Below are positions 55,244 through 63,026 of a stretch of DNA of 64,000 nucleotides, piece after piece (the stretch's first letter is position 1; every line of letters starts with the position of its first letter). The stretch spans positions 62,001 to 126,000 of the forward strand of contig NZ_SBIW01000008.1 of the NCBI RefSeq assembly GCF_004054195.1, read 5' to 3'. The notes under the pieces were generated by a model that was not told the origin of the DNA, ran no database searches, and saw only the letters and a list, made by a program, of their open reading frames with translations. Source of the DNA: Mucilaginibacter gilvus (GTDB lineage Bacteria > Bacteroidota > Bacteroidia > Sphingobacteriales > Sphingobacteriaceae). Position numbers and translations under genes: made by a program.

Positions 55244-56311
55244 CTATTTCTTCTCCAGTCTTGCCACCGCTTTCAATAAATCATCGGCGTATTTATATAT
55301 TTCGTCTAATGATTTGATTTCGTATTTAACTTCCTTTTTAGCCTCATCCAAAATCACTAACTGCTTTTTTGTGGCCGTAAGATACAGTCGACATATAGTT
55401 TTTCGGTTGTTGTCGTCCAATAAAACAGCAAAATAGGATTGAGCATCTCTGTAAGTTATTCTTGTTGATTCAATATTTTGGCGTAATAGCGATTTAATAA
55501 TGTAAAACCCTTCCATTTCTTCCTCGGTAGTTACTACAACAGGTGCTGCACCCGGCACTACTTCCTCCAATTTTACCGCTTCTGCAACTTCTAATTGTTT
55601 TTCTTGGTTAAGTGCAGACTTAAGGCGCTCGTTAATTGCATCACTAATAAGCAAATTAAAAGAGCGTTTAATTATCGGTGCGAATTGCTCTTTTACTTTA
55701 GCCGTCATCACTCCGGAATAAACTTGTTTGGTGAAGAAGGTGACAAAATTTTCCGAGGGTAAAATCATCTCTCTGTTTAGAAGTGATTTTAGCTCATTGA
55801 GGTATTTTAATTCACTGGCTGTATTTGTAATGCTTTCAACATCAAAATAAGATTTGTGAAATTTCTTTAGCTCAACCACTTCGGTTTCTTTGATTTCGGT
55901 GATATTAAATTCAAAGAATGGAGTGCTATCCATTTTATTCCTCTCTTCTAAATCTGTGTAAAAACGATAGGTTAGTCCGTTGGTAAGCAAACCAAACTTT
56001 GCCTTCGTGGTGTGAAAATATCGGAAAAGCTGTGAATTGTGCGGGTCTAATTTTTCAAGATGGTGTTTGCACTCGATCAAAATTGTAGGTTCGTTATCTT
56101 TCATGATAGCGTAATCTACCTTTTCACCTTTTTTTATGCCGATGTCGGCAATAAATTCCGGGTTAACCTCAAACGGGTTAAATACATCGTAGCCTAAGAC
56201 TTGAATAAAAGGCATGATCAATGCGTTTTTGGTTGCTTCTTCTGTTTTTAGCTGTGGTAGCATTTTTTCTACACGCGAAGCCAGTTGGGTAATTTGGTCT
56301 TTGAAGTCCAT
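55244..56311 (-). CDS. Orphan HsdR N-terminal (HSDR_N) nuclease-fold protein
   Basis: 355 residues from the ATG at 56311. An upstream in-frame ATG at 56368 would add 19 residues. The N-terminal domain is a PD-(D/E)xK fold of the type I restriction R subunit N-terminus: Asp66 in KVDYAIM and Glu80/Lys82 in LIECK. There is no helicase motor, and no hsdM or hsdS gene nearby. The C-terminal 150 residues have no motif I recognise. It may be a stand-alone nuclease-fold or regulatory protein. A GC-poor composition and the adjoining tandem repeat make it different from its neighbours. Confidence 0.82.
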   Translation of the reverse strand: MDFKDQITQLASRVEKMLPQLKTEEATKNALIMPFIQVLGYDVFNPFEVNPEFIADIGIKKGEKVDYAIMKDNEPTILIECKHHLEKLDPHNSQLFRYFHTTKAKFGLLTNGLTYRFYTDLEERNKMDSTPFFEFNITEIKETEVVELKKFHKSYFDVESITNTASELKYLNELKSLLNREMILPSENFVTFFTKQVYSGVMTAKVKEQFAPIIKRSFNLLISDAINERLKSALNQEKQLEVAEAVKLEEVVPGAAPVVVTTEEEMEGFYIIKSLLRQNIESTRITYRDAQSYFAVLLDDNNRKTICRLYLTATKKQLVILDEAKKEVKYEIKSLDEIYKYADDLLKAVARLEKK

Positions 56312-56528
56312 AAATGATAAGGTATTATAATTGGTAAACAATAATACGATAAAATAAAGTTGATACAAAGTGTTGTTAATTGATAGTCAATTATTTATTG
56401 AATTAAATAAAATGAACCCCAACGGCTCCTTACTCCAAGTATCGGCATCTCAACTTATTCTCAGCTACAAGGGTCGCCTTTTCCTCGCTCTTGCAATTCC
56501 TCCCCTAATTGCCTAAATTCACCTCATC

Positions 56529-57830
56529 ATGAGCCACAATAACCGCCGCGTTTTTATCAAGCAAGCCACCGCTTTGGCTGGTGCCTTTGGTGCCGCCAGT
56601 ATGTTTAACCACGCCCACGCCGAAAGTTTTTCAAATGCATCGGCAAGGGTGGCGCATTTAACGCCGCAACAGGTATCTGCCGATGAGGATTATTGGGCTA
56701 CCATACAGCAGGCTTACACGGTAAACCCCAGCATTATCAACCTCAATAATGGCGGCGTTTCGCCGGCACCGGCAGTGGTGCAAAAAGCGCTGGACCGGTA
56801 TAACGCGCTTTGCAATGAAGGTCCGTCTTACTTTATGTGGCGCATACTGGATATGGGCCGCGAACCCCTACGCGAGAAACTGGCCGCGCTGGCCGGCTGC
56901 CTGCCCGATGAGATTGCCATAAACCGTAACGCTACCGAAGCGCTGAACACCGTTATTTACGGCATCACCCTAAAAAGTGGCGATGAGGTAATAGGTTCTT
57001 TCCAGGATTATCCAAACATGATGCACGCCTACGAACAGCGTGCGCTGCGCGATGGTATTATTTACAAACGGCTCGACTTTAAGTTCCCGATAGAGAACGA
57101 CGAGGAAATTGTAAAGGCTTACGCCGATGCCATTACCCCTAAAACGAAACTGATCCACGTTACCCACATGGTAAACTGGGTTGGGCAGCTGATGCCCGTG
57201 CGCAAGATCTGCGACATGGCCCATGGCAAAGGTATTGAGGTGATTTGTGATGGCGCGCATTCCTTCGGGCTGATAGATTTTAAAATTCCCGACCTGCACT
57301 GCGATTATTTTGGCACCAGTTTGCATAAATTCCTTTCCGCGCCGATAGGCAGCGGGATGATGTGGATCCGTAAGGATCATATTGAGAAAATCTGGCCTTT
57401 AACCTGTGCCGATAAACCGCAGAGCCCTGATATACGCAAGTTTGAACAGTTGGGTACCCGCAGCTTCGCCATAGAACAGGCCATTGGCGAAGCCATCAAC
57501 TTCCACAACGGTATTGGTCCCAAACGCAAAGAAGACCGCATCCGCTACCTTAAAAACTACTGGGCCGAAAAGGCTAAGGCTATCCCTAAAGTAAAGCTCC
57601 ACACCTCGCTAAAAGACCAATACTCCTGCGCCATCTGCGGCGTAAGTATAGACGGCATGACACCCGGCGAGCTTGACTCAGCGCTTTGGAACAAGTACAA
57701 AATACATGTGGTGGGCATTGTATGGCAAACCATTAGTTGCATACGCGTAACTCCGCATGTATACACCACCATAGCCGATCTGGATAAATTTGTGAAAGCA
57801 CTAACCGAGATCGCCGCTAAAGGAAAGTAG
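56529..57830 (+). CDS. Tat-exported class V aminotransferase (isopenicillin N epimerase-like)
   Basis: 433 residues. The N-terminus NNRRVFIKQATALAGAF is a twin-arginine signal: RRVFIK followed by a moderately hydrophobic stretch, ending near AHA. It predicts export of a folded, PLP-loaded enzyme. The PLP-dependent fold (aminotransferase class V/CefD-like) has the cofactor lysine Lys267 in TSLHKFLSAP and the motif CDGAHSFG. Substrate is unknown. It stands alone, and the two tatA genes are at 19548-20239. Confidence 0.9.
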   Translation: MSHNNRRVFIKQATALAGAFGAASMFNHAHAESFSNASARVAHLTPQQVSADEDYWATIQQAYTVNPSIINLNNGGVSPAPAVVQKALDRYNALCNEGPSYFMWRILDMGREPLREKLAALAGCLPDEIAINRNATEALNTVIYGITLKSGDEVIGSFQDYPNMMHAYEQRALRDGIIYKRLDFKFPIENDEEIVKAYADAITPKTKLIHVTHMVNWVGQLMPVRKICDMAHGKGIEVICDGAHSFGLIDFKIPDLHCDYFGTSLHKFLSAPIGSGMMWIRKDHIEKIWPLTCADKPQSPDIRKFEQLGTRSFAIEQAIGEAINFHNGIGPKRKEDRIRYLKNYWAEKAKAIPKVKLHTSLKDQYSCAICGVSIDGMTPGELDSALWNKYKIHVVGIVWQTISCIRVTPHVYTTIADLDKFVKALTEIAAKGK

Positions 57831-57882
57831 GAAGTTGATTTCGGATTCCGGATTTTATCATAAAAGTTTAGGATTTATGGTG

Positions 57883-57923
57883 ACACTATTTTGGTGAAAA
57901 TAGTGTTAACCCTGCTTTTTTTT
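57883..57923 (+). terminator. Hairpin behind the aminotransferase
   Basis: A perfect 10-bp stem, ACACTATTTT-GGTG-AAAATAGTGT, followed after 9 bases by eight T residues. The T-run is slightly distant, but it probably ends the transcript. The rest of the gap to 58095 holds no supported gene. Confidence 0.65.
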
Positions 57924-58094
57924 ATGTCGTTGATTATCAGCTATTTGAAAAATTATTTTGAAATTGTGTTAAGTTATGTTAACCCTAATTCCTAAGCAGC
58001 GATGCTTGATGGTTAGTAAAAGAGGGGGAAATTAAAGCAATTCATAGAGGGGCATACAAAATTGAATATGCTGTCTTTTAATGGGCTATTACTC

Positions 58095-58814
58095 TTACAA
58101 ATGACTCAACACCACAGGTGCTATAGCGTTCACCCATAAATTATACATGGCCGCAGAGGGATGTAACCCGTCGCTGGCATTTAGGCTGGCATCGGTCGCC
58201 GCTTTTTTAGATATGGTGGTAATGTCGACGTAAGCCACACCCTGTTTATCGGTTTCTGTTTTGGCAATGGTGTTAAAGGCATCTATATCGGCTGCTATCT
58301 TGTTGCGGTCGTAACCATTTGCATACGGTGTGGAACCCCAATCGGGTATGGAAACTACAAATACGTGGTTCTTATTACCATCGGCATAAGTTATGGCTGT
58401 ATTTAACAGTTGTATAAACTCGGTTCGGTAAACATCTTTGCTGTTGCCCCGGTATTGGTTATTCACGCCGATAAGCAGGGTTACAATACTATATTTTTTG
58501 CTGGCGGTGCCGCTGGCATTAATGGCATTGATCAGTTCGCCGGTGGTCCAGCCGGTACGGGCAATAATATCCGGGTTGCCGGTGAGGTGTCCTGCCAGCT
58601 TTAGCTGCGCGGCCAATTGGTAGGGGAACGATTTTGGCGCATCTACCGCCTCGCCGATGGTATAACTATCGCCCAGGGCCAGGTAAGTAAGGTTATCCGC
58701 ATACGCAGGCGCAGGTTTTACGGGGTTACTCGTAGGTGTCACGGGCAATTGCATTTGTTTGTTGCAGCCAAGCAGGCCGTAGGTTATTAATATTGTTGTT
58801 AAGATCCTCTTCAT
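58095..58814 (-). CDS. SGNH/GDSL-family hydrolase lipoprotein
   Basis: 239 residues. The signal peptide ends in the lipobox GLLGC (residues 13-17). The SGNH esterase motifs are present: GDSYTIGEA (nucleophile Ser), the Gly block near IARTGWTTGEL, LLIGVNNQYRG (Asn block), and DGLHPSAAMYNLW (Asp and His). It probably deacylates a lipid, peptidoglycan or carbohydrate ester at the envelope. The start overlaps the lipB stop by 4 bp, so it is translationally coupled to lipB. Confidence 0.92.
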   Translation of the reverse strand: MKRILTTILITYGLLGCNKQMQLPVTPTSNPVKPAPAYADNLTYLALGDSYTIGEAVDAPKSFPYQLAAQLKLAGHLTGNPDIIARTGWTTGELINAINASGTASKKYSIVTLLIGVNNQYRGNSKDVYRTEFIQLLNTAITYADGNKNHVFVVSIPDWGSTPYANGYDRNKIAADIDAFNTIAKTETDKQGVAYVDITTISKKAATDASLNASDGLHPSAAMYNLWVNAIAPVVLSHL

Positions 58815-59542
58815 GCTACCTCCATACCAAACAATACGGAAATATGTTGGGTAAGGATTTTTTCAACGTCATTTAAATTCACTTCGTGGCCAAGTTCCTG
58901 TTGCATGCTGGTAACCGCCTTGTCGTCTATGCCGCAGGGTACTATGTTTTTAAAGTAGTTTAGGTCGGCATTTACATTTAGGGCGAGACCGTGCATGGTA
59001 ACCCAGCGGCTGCAGCGTACACCCATAGCGCAGATCTTGCGCGCCTTATCGTTATCGCCATCAAACCAAACGCCGGTATAACCGGGGTAACGGCCGGCGG
59101 TAAGTCCAAAATCGGATAGGGTGAGTATCACGGCTTCTTCCAGCGTACGCAGGTAAAGATGGATATCGGTAAAAAAATTATCGAGGTCTAAAATAGGGTA
59201 GCAAACCAATTGTCCGGGGCCGTGGTAGGTGATGTCGCCACCGCGGTTAATGGGGTAATAAGCGGCTTTGTTTTCCTTAAGTCCGGCCTCATCCAGCAAA
59301 AGATGTTCGGCTTTGCCGCTTTTGCCAAGTGTGTAAACGTGCGGGTGTTCGCAAAAAACCAGGTAATTGGGCGTTAAGGTTTCTTCGCCAGGCTCATCAC
59401 CCGTTACAACCAGCGACTGCCTGTTGCGGATCTCTGCCTTCAGCTTCACCGTTTCGCCAAAAAGCTGCTCTTGTCGCTCCCAGGCAACTTTGTAGTCGGT
59501 TAGGCCCCAGTCCTGTAGTATTACCCTTTTATTTTTCATCAT
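58811..59542 (-). CDS. lipB: Lipoyl(octanoyl) transferase LipB
   Basis: Transfers octanoate from octanoyl-ACP to lipoyl-dependent E2 or GcvH proteins. 243 residues. RGGDITYHGPGQLVCYP is the family signature. The catalytic Lys is in KICAMGVRCS and the acyl-carrying Cys in VPCGIDDK. The start is one of two consecutive ATG codons. It lies 1 bp behind the PPTase stop, which makes functional sense because both enzymes deal with ACP-bound acyl chemistry. Confidence 0.96.
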   Translation of the reverse strand: MMKNKRVILQDWGLTDYKVAWERQEQLFGETVKLKAEIRNRQSLVVTGDEPGEETLTPNYLVFCEHPHVYTLGKSGKAEHLLLDEAGLKENKAAYYPINRGGDITYHGPGQLVCYPILDLDNFFTDIHLYLRTLEEAVILTLSDFGLTAGRYPGYTGVWFDGDNDKARKICAMGVRCSRWVTMHGLALNVNADLNYFKNIVPCGIDDKAVTSMQQELGHEVNLNDVEKILTQHISVLFGMEVA

Positions 59543-59543
59543 C

Positions 59544-60182
59544 TTATCCCTTCACGTAGCCTATCATATAATCTTCGTACTTCACGTAGTTTACCTCGTA
59601 GGCAATGTCTATCGCGCCTTTTTGCAGTTTGGCATCCACTATGCCATGCCCTTCAAACGCGAAAGGCTGCAGCAGAATGTTATCCAAAAACGAAACCTCT
59701 TTTTGCCCGTAACATTTATAGATAGCCTCCTTGGCGCACCAGCAAACATACAGGTGGTCGATGGTGTTTTTCGGACCGATGAATGCCAGTTCGTCCGGGC
59801 TCATAAACTTATTGGCAATGCGCTCCACTTTTTGCTTTATCTGTTCAATATCTATGCCTACGGGACTGGTTTTGCTGATCATTACGGCAGCGTAATCAAA
59901 GGAATGGCTCAGCGAAATATGATAGGGGAGCGTAACCAGGTAAGGCTTGCCGTGGCTGTCCACCTTGCAATCTATATACTCTTCGGTGCGGAGCATTTTG
60001 CGCAGCAGTACGCGGGTGCCCAGCCAGTGCAGGTAGCGCTTGCTTTTACTCAGCTGTTTGGTAAACGCTTTTTCGTGCTCATCCAGCTGGAGTTGCTTGT
60101 ACAGTTCGTCTGCTTCTTCCTCTATTCGCCATAGCGCAAACTCTGTGTCATCGTCTATCTGGTGCCGGTACGCTATCGCCAT
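59544..60182 (-). CDS. 4'-phosphopantetheinyl transferase superfamily protein
   Basis: Attaches the phosphopantetheine arm of CoA to carrier proteins. 212 residues from the ATG at 60182. An upstream ATG at 60224 lies inside the -7 box and is unlikely. Motifs of the Sfp/EntD group are visible: PVGIDIEQIK (magnesium Asp and Glu) and WCAKEAIYK (second metal Glu/Lys). It is the first gene of the PPTase-lipB-SGNH operon. Confidence 0.92.
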   Translation of the reverse strand: MAIAYRHQIDDDTEFALWRIEEEADELYKQLQLDEHEKAFTKQLSKSKRYLHWLGTRVLLRKMLRTEEYIDCKVDSHGKPYLVTLPYHISLSHSFDYAAVMISKTSPVGIDIEQIKQKVERIANKFMSPDELAFIGPKNTIDHLYVCWCAKEAIYKCYGQKEVSFLDNILLQPFAFEGHGIVDAKLQKGAIDIAYEVNYVKYEDYMIGYVKG

Positions 60183-60221
60183 AAAGTAAAATTGCAAAAA
60201 GGATAACAAACTTATATCAGG

Positions 60222-60229
60222 CAAAGATA
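60222..60229 (-). promoter_or_regulatory. -7 box (TATCTTTG) of the PPTase-lipB-SGNH operon
   Basis: An exact minus-strand TAnnTTTG match 39 bp upstream of the ATG at 60182, which supports that start. Confidence 0.5.
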
Positions 60230-60317
60230 ATAATTCGTTTTTAAGGCTACGGGTTGTAACACCGGGGGTATAACTTACGTCATACCAGTACTAAACAATA
60301 TTTTAGCAAACATCGCA

Positions 60318-60431
60318 ATGAAAAAAATATACATAGCCGCCGCCATTTTAATAGCCGTTGCTTTAACAGAAAGCTGCCGCAAACAGCAGATAGAAGCCGG
60401 AAGAGCCAGCCAGGAAAAAGTTGGGAATTAG
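60318..60431 (+). CDS. Tiny lipoprotein-like peptide
   Basis: 37 residues: a hydrophobic signal-like N-terminus (MKKIYIAAAILIAVALTES) and a Cys at residue 21, then 16 polar residues. The lipobox LTESC is loose, as often in Bacteroidota. It is divergent from the PPTase operon. No homologue is known to me. It could be a real small lipoprotein or a chance frame. Confidence 0.45.
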   Translation: MKKIYIAAAILIAVALTESCRKQQIEAGRASQEKVGN

Positions 60432-60615
60432 ACGAAATAAGCTGGATTTGAAAATATGTTAGAGCTATATGCTCTAATATTTAAAATCGGGGGTTATTTA
60501 CTTGCCTGCATTATTAATTTGATAAATATTGATAATCAGCTATTTAATTCTGCAATAATTTGTAACTTGTACGCCATAACTTTCGTATTAAGAGTTGTAT
60601 TTAAATTATTGATTA

Positions 60616-60807
60616 ATGACCCCGTTAGTAGTATTTGGCATAATTATTTTATCGTTTGCCGCGTTGCTGATATTTGGAATAATATTCTTCAGCATCCTCA
60701 AGTATATTAAGAGAAAGTATTATCCCAACTGGAAATTTCCGGATTACATCAGTGTGGGGTATGCCGAATACTTGTATCACAAGTTTATCAAGAAAGACCT
60801 TAAATAA
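60616..60807 (+). CDS. Small single-span membrane protein
   Basis: 63 residues. A hydrophobic helix of about 24 residues (about 4-28, VVFGIIILSFAALLIFGIIF) is followed by a basic and aromatic tail (KYIKRKYYPNWKFPDYISVG). A TAACTTTC box lies near 60578-60585, with a TTTG about 20 bp further upstream. The overlapping longer frame at 60456 looks less natural. Function is unknown. Confidence 0.5.
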   Translation: MTPLVVFGIIILSFAALLIFGIIFFSILKYIKRKYYPNWKFPDYISVGYAEYLYHKFIKKDLK

Positions 60808-60921
60808 GGCGCTCTCAACACCCCTTTTATTTATCGGAAAACCCGGCGTGTGGGTTTTAGCTTAGTTTGCTTAAGGCTTTCCGGCTATTGCTTTGCCAAT
60901 TGTTAATTAAATGTGCAGAAT

Positions 60922-60958
60922 ATTGCCTTGCCCGGTAAGGCAATAAACAATAATTTAG
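60922..60958 (+). promoter_or_regulatory. Hairpin and -7-like box upstream of dcd
   Basis: A perfect 8-bp stem, ATTGCCTT-GCCCGGT-AAGGCAAT (60922-60944), is followed 6 bp later by TAATTTAG (60951-60958), one base off TAnnTTTG. The dcd ATG lies 18 bp downstream. The hairpin has no T-run, so an operator is possible. Confidence 0.35.
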
Positions 60959-60976
60959 GTGCCTCATTACCGGCAC

Positions 60977-61513
60977 ATGATATTATCAGACAAACGCATC
61001 CTCGAAGAAATTGAAAAAGGCTCGATCATCATAGAACCTTTTGACCGCGATTGCCTGGGCACCAACTCGTACGACGTGCACCTGGGGAAGCACCTCGCTA
61101 CCTATAAAGACCGCGTACTGGATGCCAAGCTTCATAACGAAATTATTGGATTTGAGATCCCTAAGGATGGGTTTATCCTGCAACCCAATACCTTGTATTT
61201 AGGTGTTACCGTTGAGTACACTGAAACACATTTGCATGTGCCATTCCTCGAAGGAAAATCGAGCACGGGACGTTTAGGCATAGATATCCACGCTACCGCA
61301 GGCAAGGGCGATGTAGGTTTCTGCAACACCTGGACGCTGGAGATCTCCTGCGCGCAGCCGGTAAAAATTTACCACGGGATGCCCATCGGCCAGCTCATCT
61401 ATTTTGTGGTGGAAGGTGAAATAGAGACCCTTTACAACACCAAAAGCAACGCTAAATACAACAAGCCCACCACACGCCCGGTAGAAAGCATGATGTGGAA
61501 GAACAAGTTTTAG
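60977..61513 (+). CDS. dcd: dCTP deaminase
   Basis: Deaminates dCTP to dUTP, the substrate of Dut. 178 residues from the ATG at 60977 (MILSDKRILEEIEKG). A GTG at 60959 would add 6 residues. Motifs: GTNSYDVHLGKHL, LEGKSSTGRLGIDIHATAG (the Ser/Arg and catalytic Glu region), and YHGMPIGQL. It is closely related to the dUTPase fold. Confidence 0.95.
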   Translation: MILSDKRILEEIEKGSIIIEPFDRDCLGTNSYDVHLGKHLATYKDRVLDAKLHNEIIGFEIPKDGFILQPNTLYLGVTVEYTETHLHVPFLEGKSSTGRLGIDIHATAGKGDVGFCNTWTLEISCAQPVKIYHGMPIGQLIYFVVEGEIETLYNTKSNAKYNKPTTRPVESMMWKNKF

Positions 61514-61549
61514 AGGCTTTGGTATATTACACATACTTAAGCCTTGATT

Positions 61550-61836
61550 ATGAAAGTATTACGCTAATTGCTTTTTATTCTGCCTGTATTTTGTGCTTCC
61601 ATCTCCATTGCGCAAACCCGATAGCACCTTTCTGAGCAGGGTAAATGCTGCCATAGCCAACCAATATACAGCAAGGCTAAAAGCAAGCAATTTGCGGTTA
61701 TTGTGATAACCACCAAAACGCCGCGCCGGTATTGATACGGCTGTTTTAAAACAGGTGCCCATACGGCATGGTGATAGAAGGGATAGATGATGAGGGCAAC
61801 CTGAGCAGGCAAGTGTATTGCTATAAGGTAGAGTAA
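61550..61836 (+). pseudogene. Decayed gene of a small secreted protein
   Basis: The frame starts ATG AAA GTA TTA CGC, then hits TAA. Reading on past the stop gives LLFILPVFCASISIAQ, a good signal peptide. In a shifted frame the next bases read DSTFLSRVNAAIANQYTARL. In the next shift the last 69 bp (61768-61836) read MVIEGIDDEGNLSRQVYCYK then VE and a stop. A start, signal peptide, body and end are thus all present but broken by at least one stop and two shifts. Its original function is unknown. Confidence 0.55.
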
Positions 61837-61872
61837 TTGCAGCTAACCCTGTAGTTTTGAACTTTTTTTGAG

Positions 61873-61880
61873 TAAATTTG
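61873..61880 (+). promoter_or_regulatory. -7 box (TAAATTTG) of clpS
   Basis: An exact TAnnTTTG match ends 9 bases before the clpS ATG at 61890, giving a very short leader. It also supports that ATG rather than the start at 61878. Confidence 0.5.
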
Positions 61881-61889
61881 CTGGTATAT

Positions 61890-62171
61890 ATGCCAACCGA
61901 AGTACAGGAAGAAACACTCACCCTCGAAGAGATACTGGCCGGGCTGAAAGAGATGCACCGCCTTATTTTGTGGAACGATGACCATAACACGTTCGACCAT
62001 GTTATTCATTGTATGATGAAGTATCTGGATTACTCCGAACCGCAATCAGAAAAAATTGCCTGGAAGGTACACAATGAGGGTAAATGCGCCGTACTGGAAG
62101 GCTCATATACCGAAATGGAGATCTACCGAAAAATATTGCAGCAAGAGGGCTTAACCGTTAGCGTGGATTAA
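61890..62171 (+). CDS. clpS: ClpS, Clp protease adaptor (N-end rule)
   Basis: Delivers N-degron proteins to ClpAP-type proteases. 93 residues from the ATG at 61890. The ClpS core is LILWNDDHNTFDHVIHCM (the NDD motif of the N-end-rule pocket) and ends with VHNEGKCAVLEGSYTEMEIY. Normal size. No clpA lies in the window. Confidence 0.9.
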   Translation: MPTEVQEETLTLEEILAGLKEMHRLILWNDDHNTFDHVIHCMMKYLDYSEPQSEKIAWKVHNEGKCAVLEGSYTEMEIYRKILQQEGLTVSVD

Positions 62172-62192
62172 AGGTTATCTTATTCATCTGTA

Positions 62193-62699
62193 TTGAACAC
62201 CATCACCCATACCGAACGCTTAATAATCCGCCAGCTAACCCTGGGTGATACCGGTTTTATTATTGAGCTGTTAAATAGCCCGGGCTGGCTAAAATTCATC
62301 GGCGACCGCAATGTGCATAATACCGATGATGCCCTTAACTATCTTACCAACGGGCCTCTAAAAAGCTACGCTGAACATGGTTTCGGCCTGTACCTGGTGG
62401 CCACCAAAACCGATGATACGCCCATAGGGATGTGCGGCATTCTTAAACGCGCTACTTTAAATAACCCGGATATTGGCTACGCGCTGTTACCTGGCTTTGC
62501 AGGCATGGGTTATGCTTACGAAATGGCAAACGCCGTTTTAAAACATGCGCAGCATGATTTGAAATTACCTGTAATCTCTGCCATAACGCTGCCGGGTAAC
62601 ACCTCTTCGGTTAAGCTCCTGGGTAAATTGGGCTTGCACAACAAGGGCCTCTTTGTTGCCGAAGACTCCAAAGAAACACTGCTGCTTTTCCAAAACTAA
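62193..62699 (+). CDS. GNAT-family N-acetyltransferase
   Basis: 168 residues from TTG at 62193. A stop at 62169 and no ATG before the fold make TTG the best start. The RimJ/RimL-type GNAT fold is visible: ERLIIRQLTLGDTGFIIELL at the N-terminus, then PIGMCGILKR, and PGFAGMGYAYEMANAVLKHA for the acetyl-CoA loop. It lies 21 bp after clpS. Its substrate cannot be read from sequence. Confidence 0.88.
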   Translation: MNTITHTERLIIRQLTLGDTGFIIELLNSPGWLKFIGDRNVHNTDDALNYLTNGPLKSYAEHGFGLYLVATKTDDTPIGMCGILKRATLNNPDIGYALLPGFAGMGYAYEMANAVLKHAQHDLKLPVISAITLPGNTSSVKLLGKLGLHNKGLFVAEDSKETLLLFQN

Positions 62700-63026
62700 C
62701 GCGCCGCAGGGCTTTAATCGGATTTTCCCATCTGTTAATAATGCCCGTTCGTCTATACAAATCCGGCGTCTGTCTATCGTGTTTTTATTGCTGAATTATT
62801 TTTTTGTCTTTTGCTATCGTCATCCAGGGCTGGTAAACCTGAGATTGATTTAGTTGAGTTATTGATTTATTCGGTAACGATGCGTTCTGCGTGAGATACA
62901 GAACGCATTTTTTATTCCCGTTGTTTTTGCAACATTTATTGTATCAACTTAAACATTAGTGGTGCATTGCCCGCTATTGTGGGGCTACATTTATAAACTC
63001 TTAAGTTAATTCCGAAACCGCTAATT
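62700..63026. other. 327-bp gap between GNAT and the glycoside hydrolase
   Basis: Holds the terminator at 62880-62913 and a weak -7-like TACATTTA at 62986-62993, 33 bp before the next gene. A region of CTATACA and GTCTATCG words (62752-62780) recalls the repeat at 55137-55212. No supported gene. Confidence 0.5.
62880..62913 (+). terminator. Rho-independent terminator
   Basis: A perfect 10-bp stem (ATGCGTTCTG paired with CAGAACGCAT) with a 9-base loop is followed by six T residues. It lies 180 bp behind the GNAT gene. Confidence 0.85.

Noticed and set aside
56412-56516. 34-residue open frame before the aminotransferase
   Set aside because: No signal, motif or promoter support; a leader peptide cannot be shown.
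60456-60710. 84-residue open frame on the plus strand
   Set aside because: It overlaps the more natural 63-residue membrane protein in another frame, and its sequence lacks any motif.
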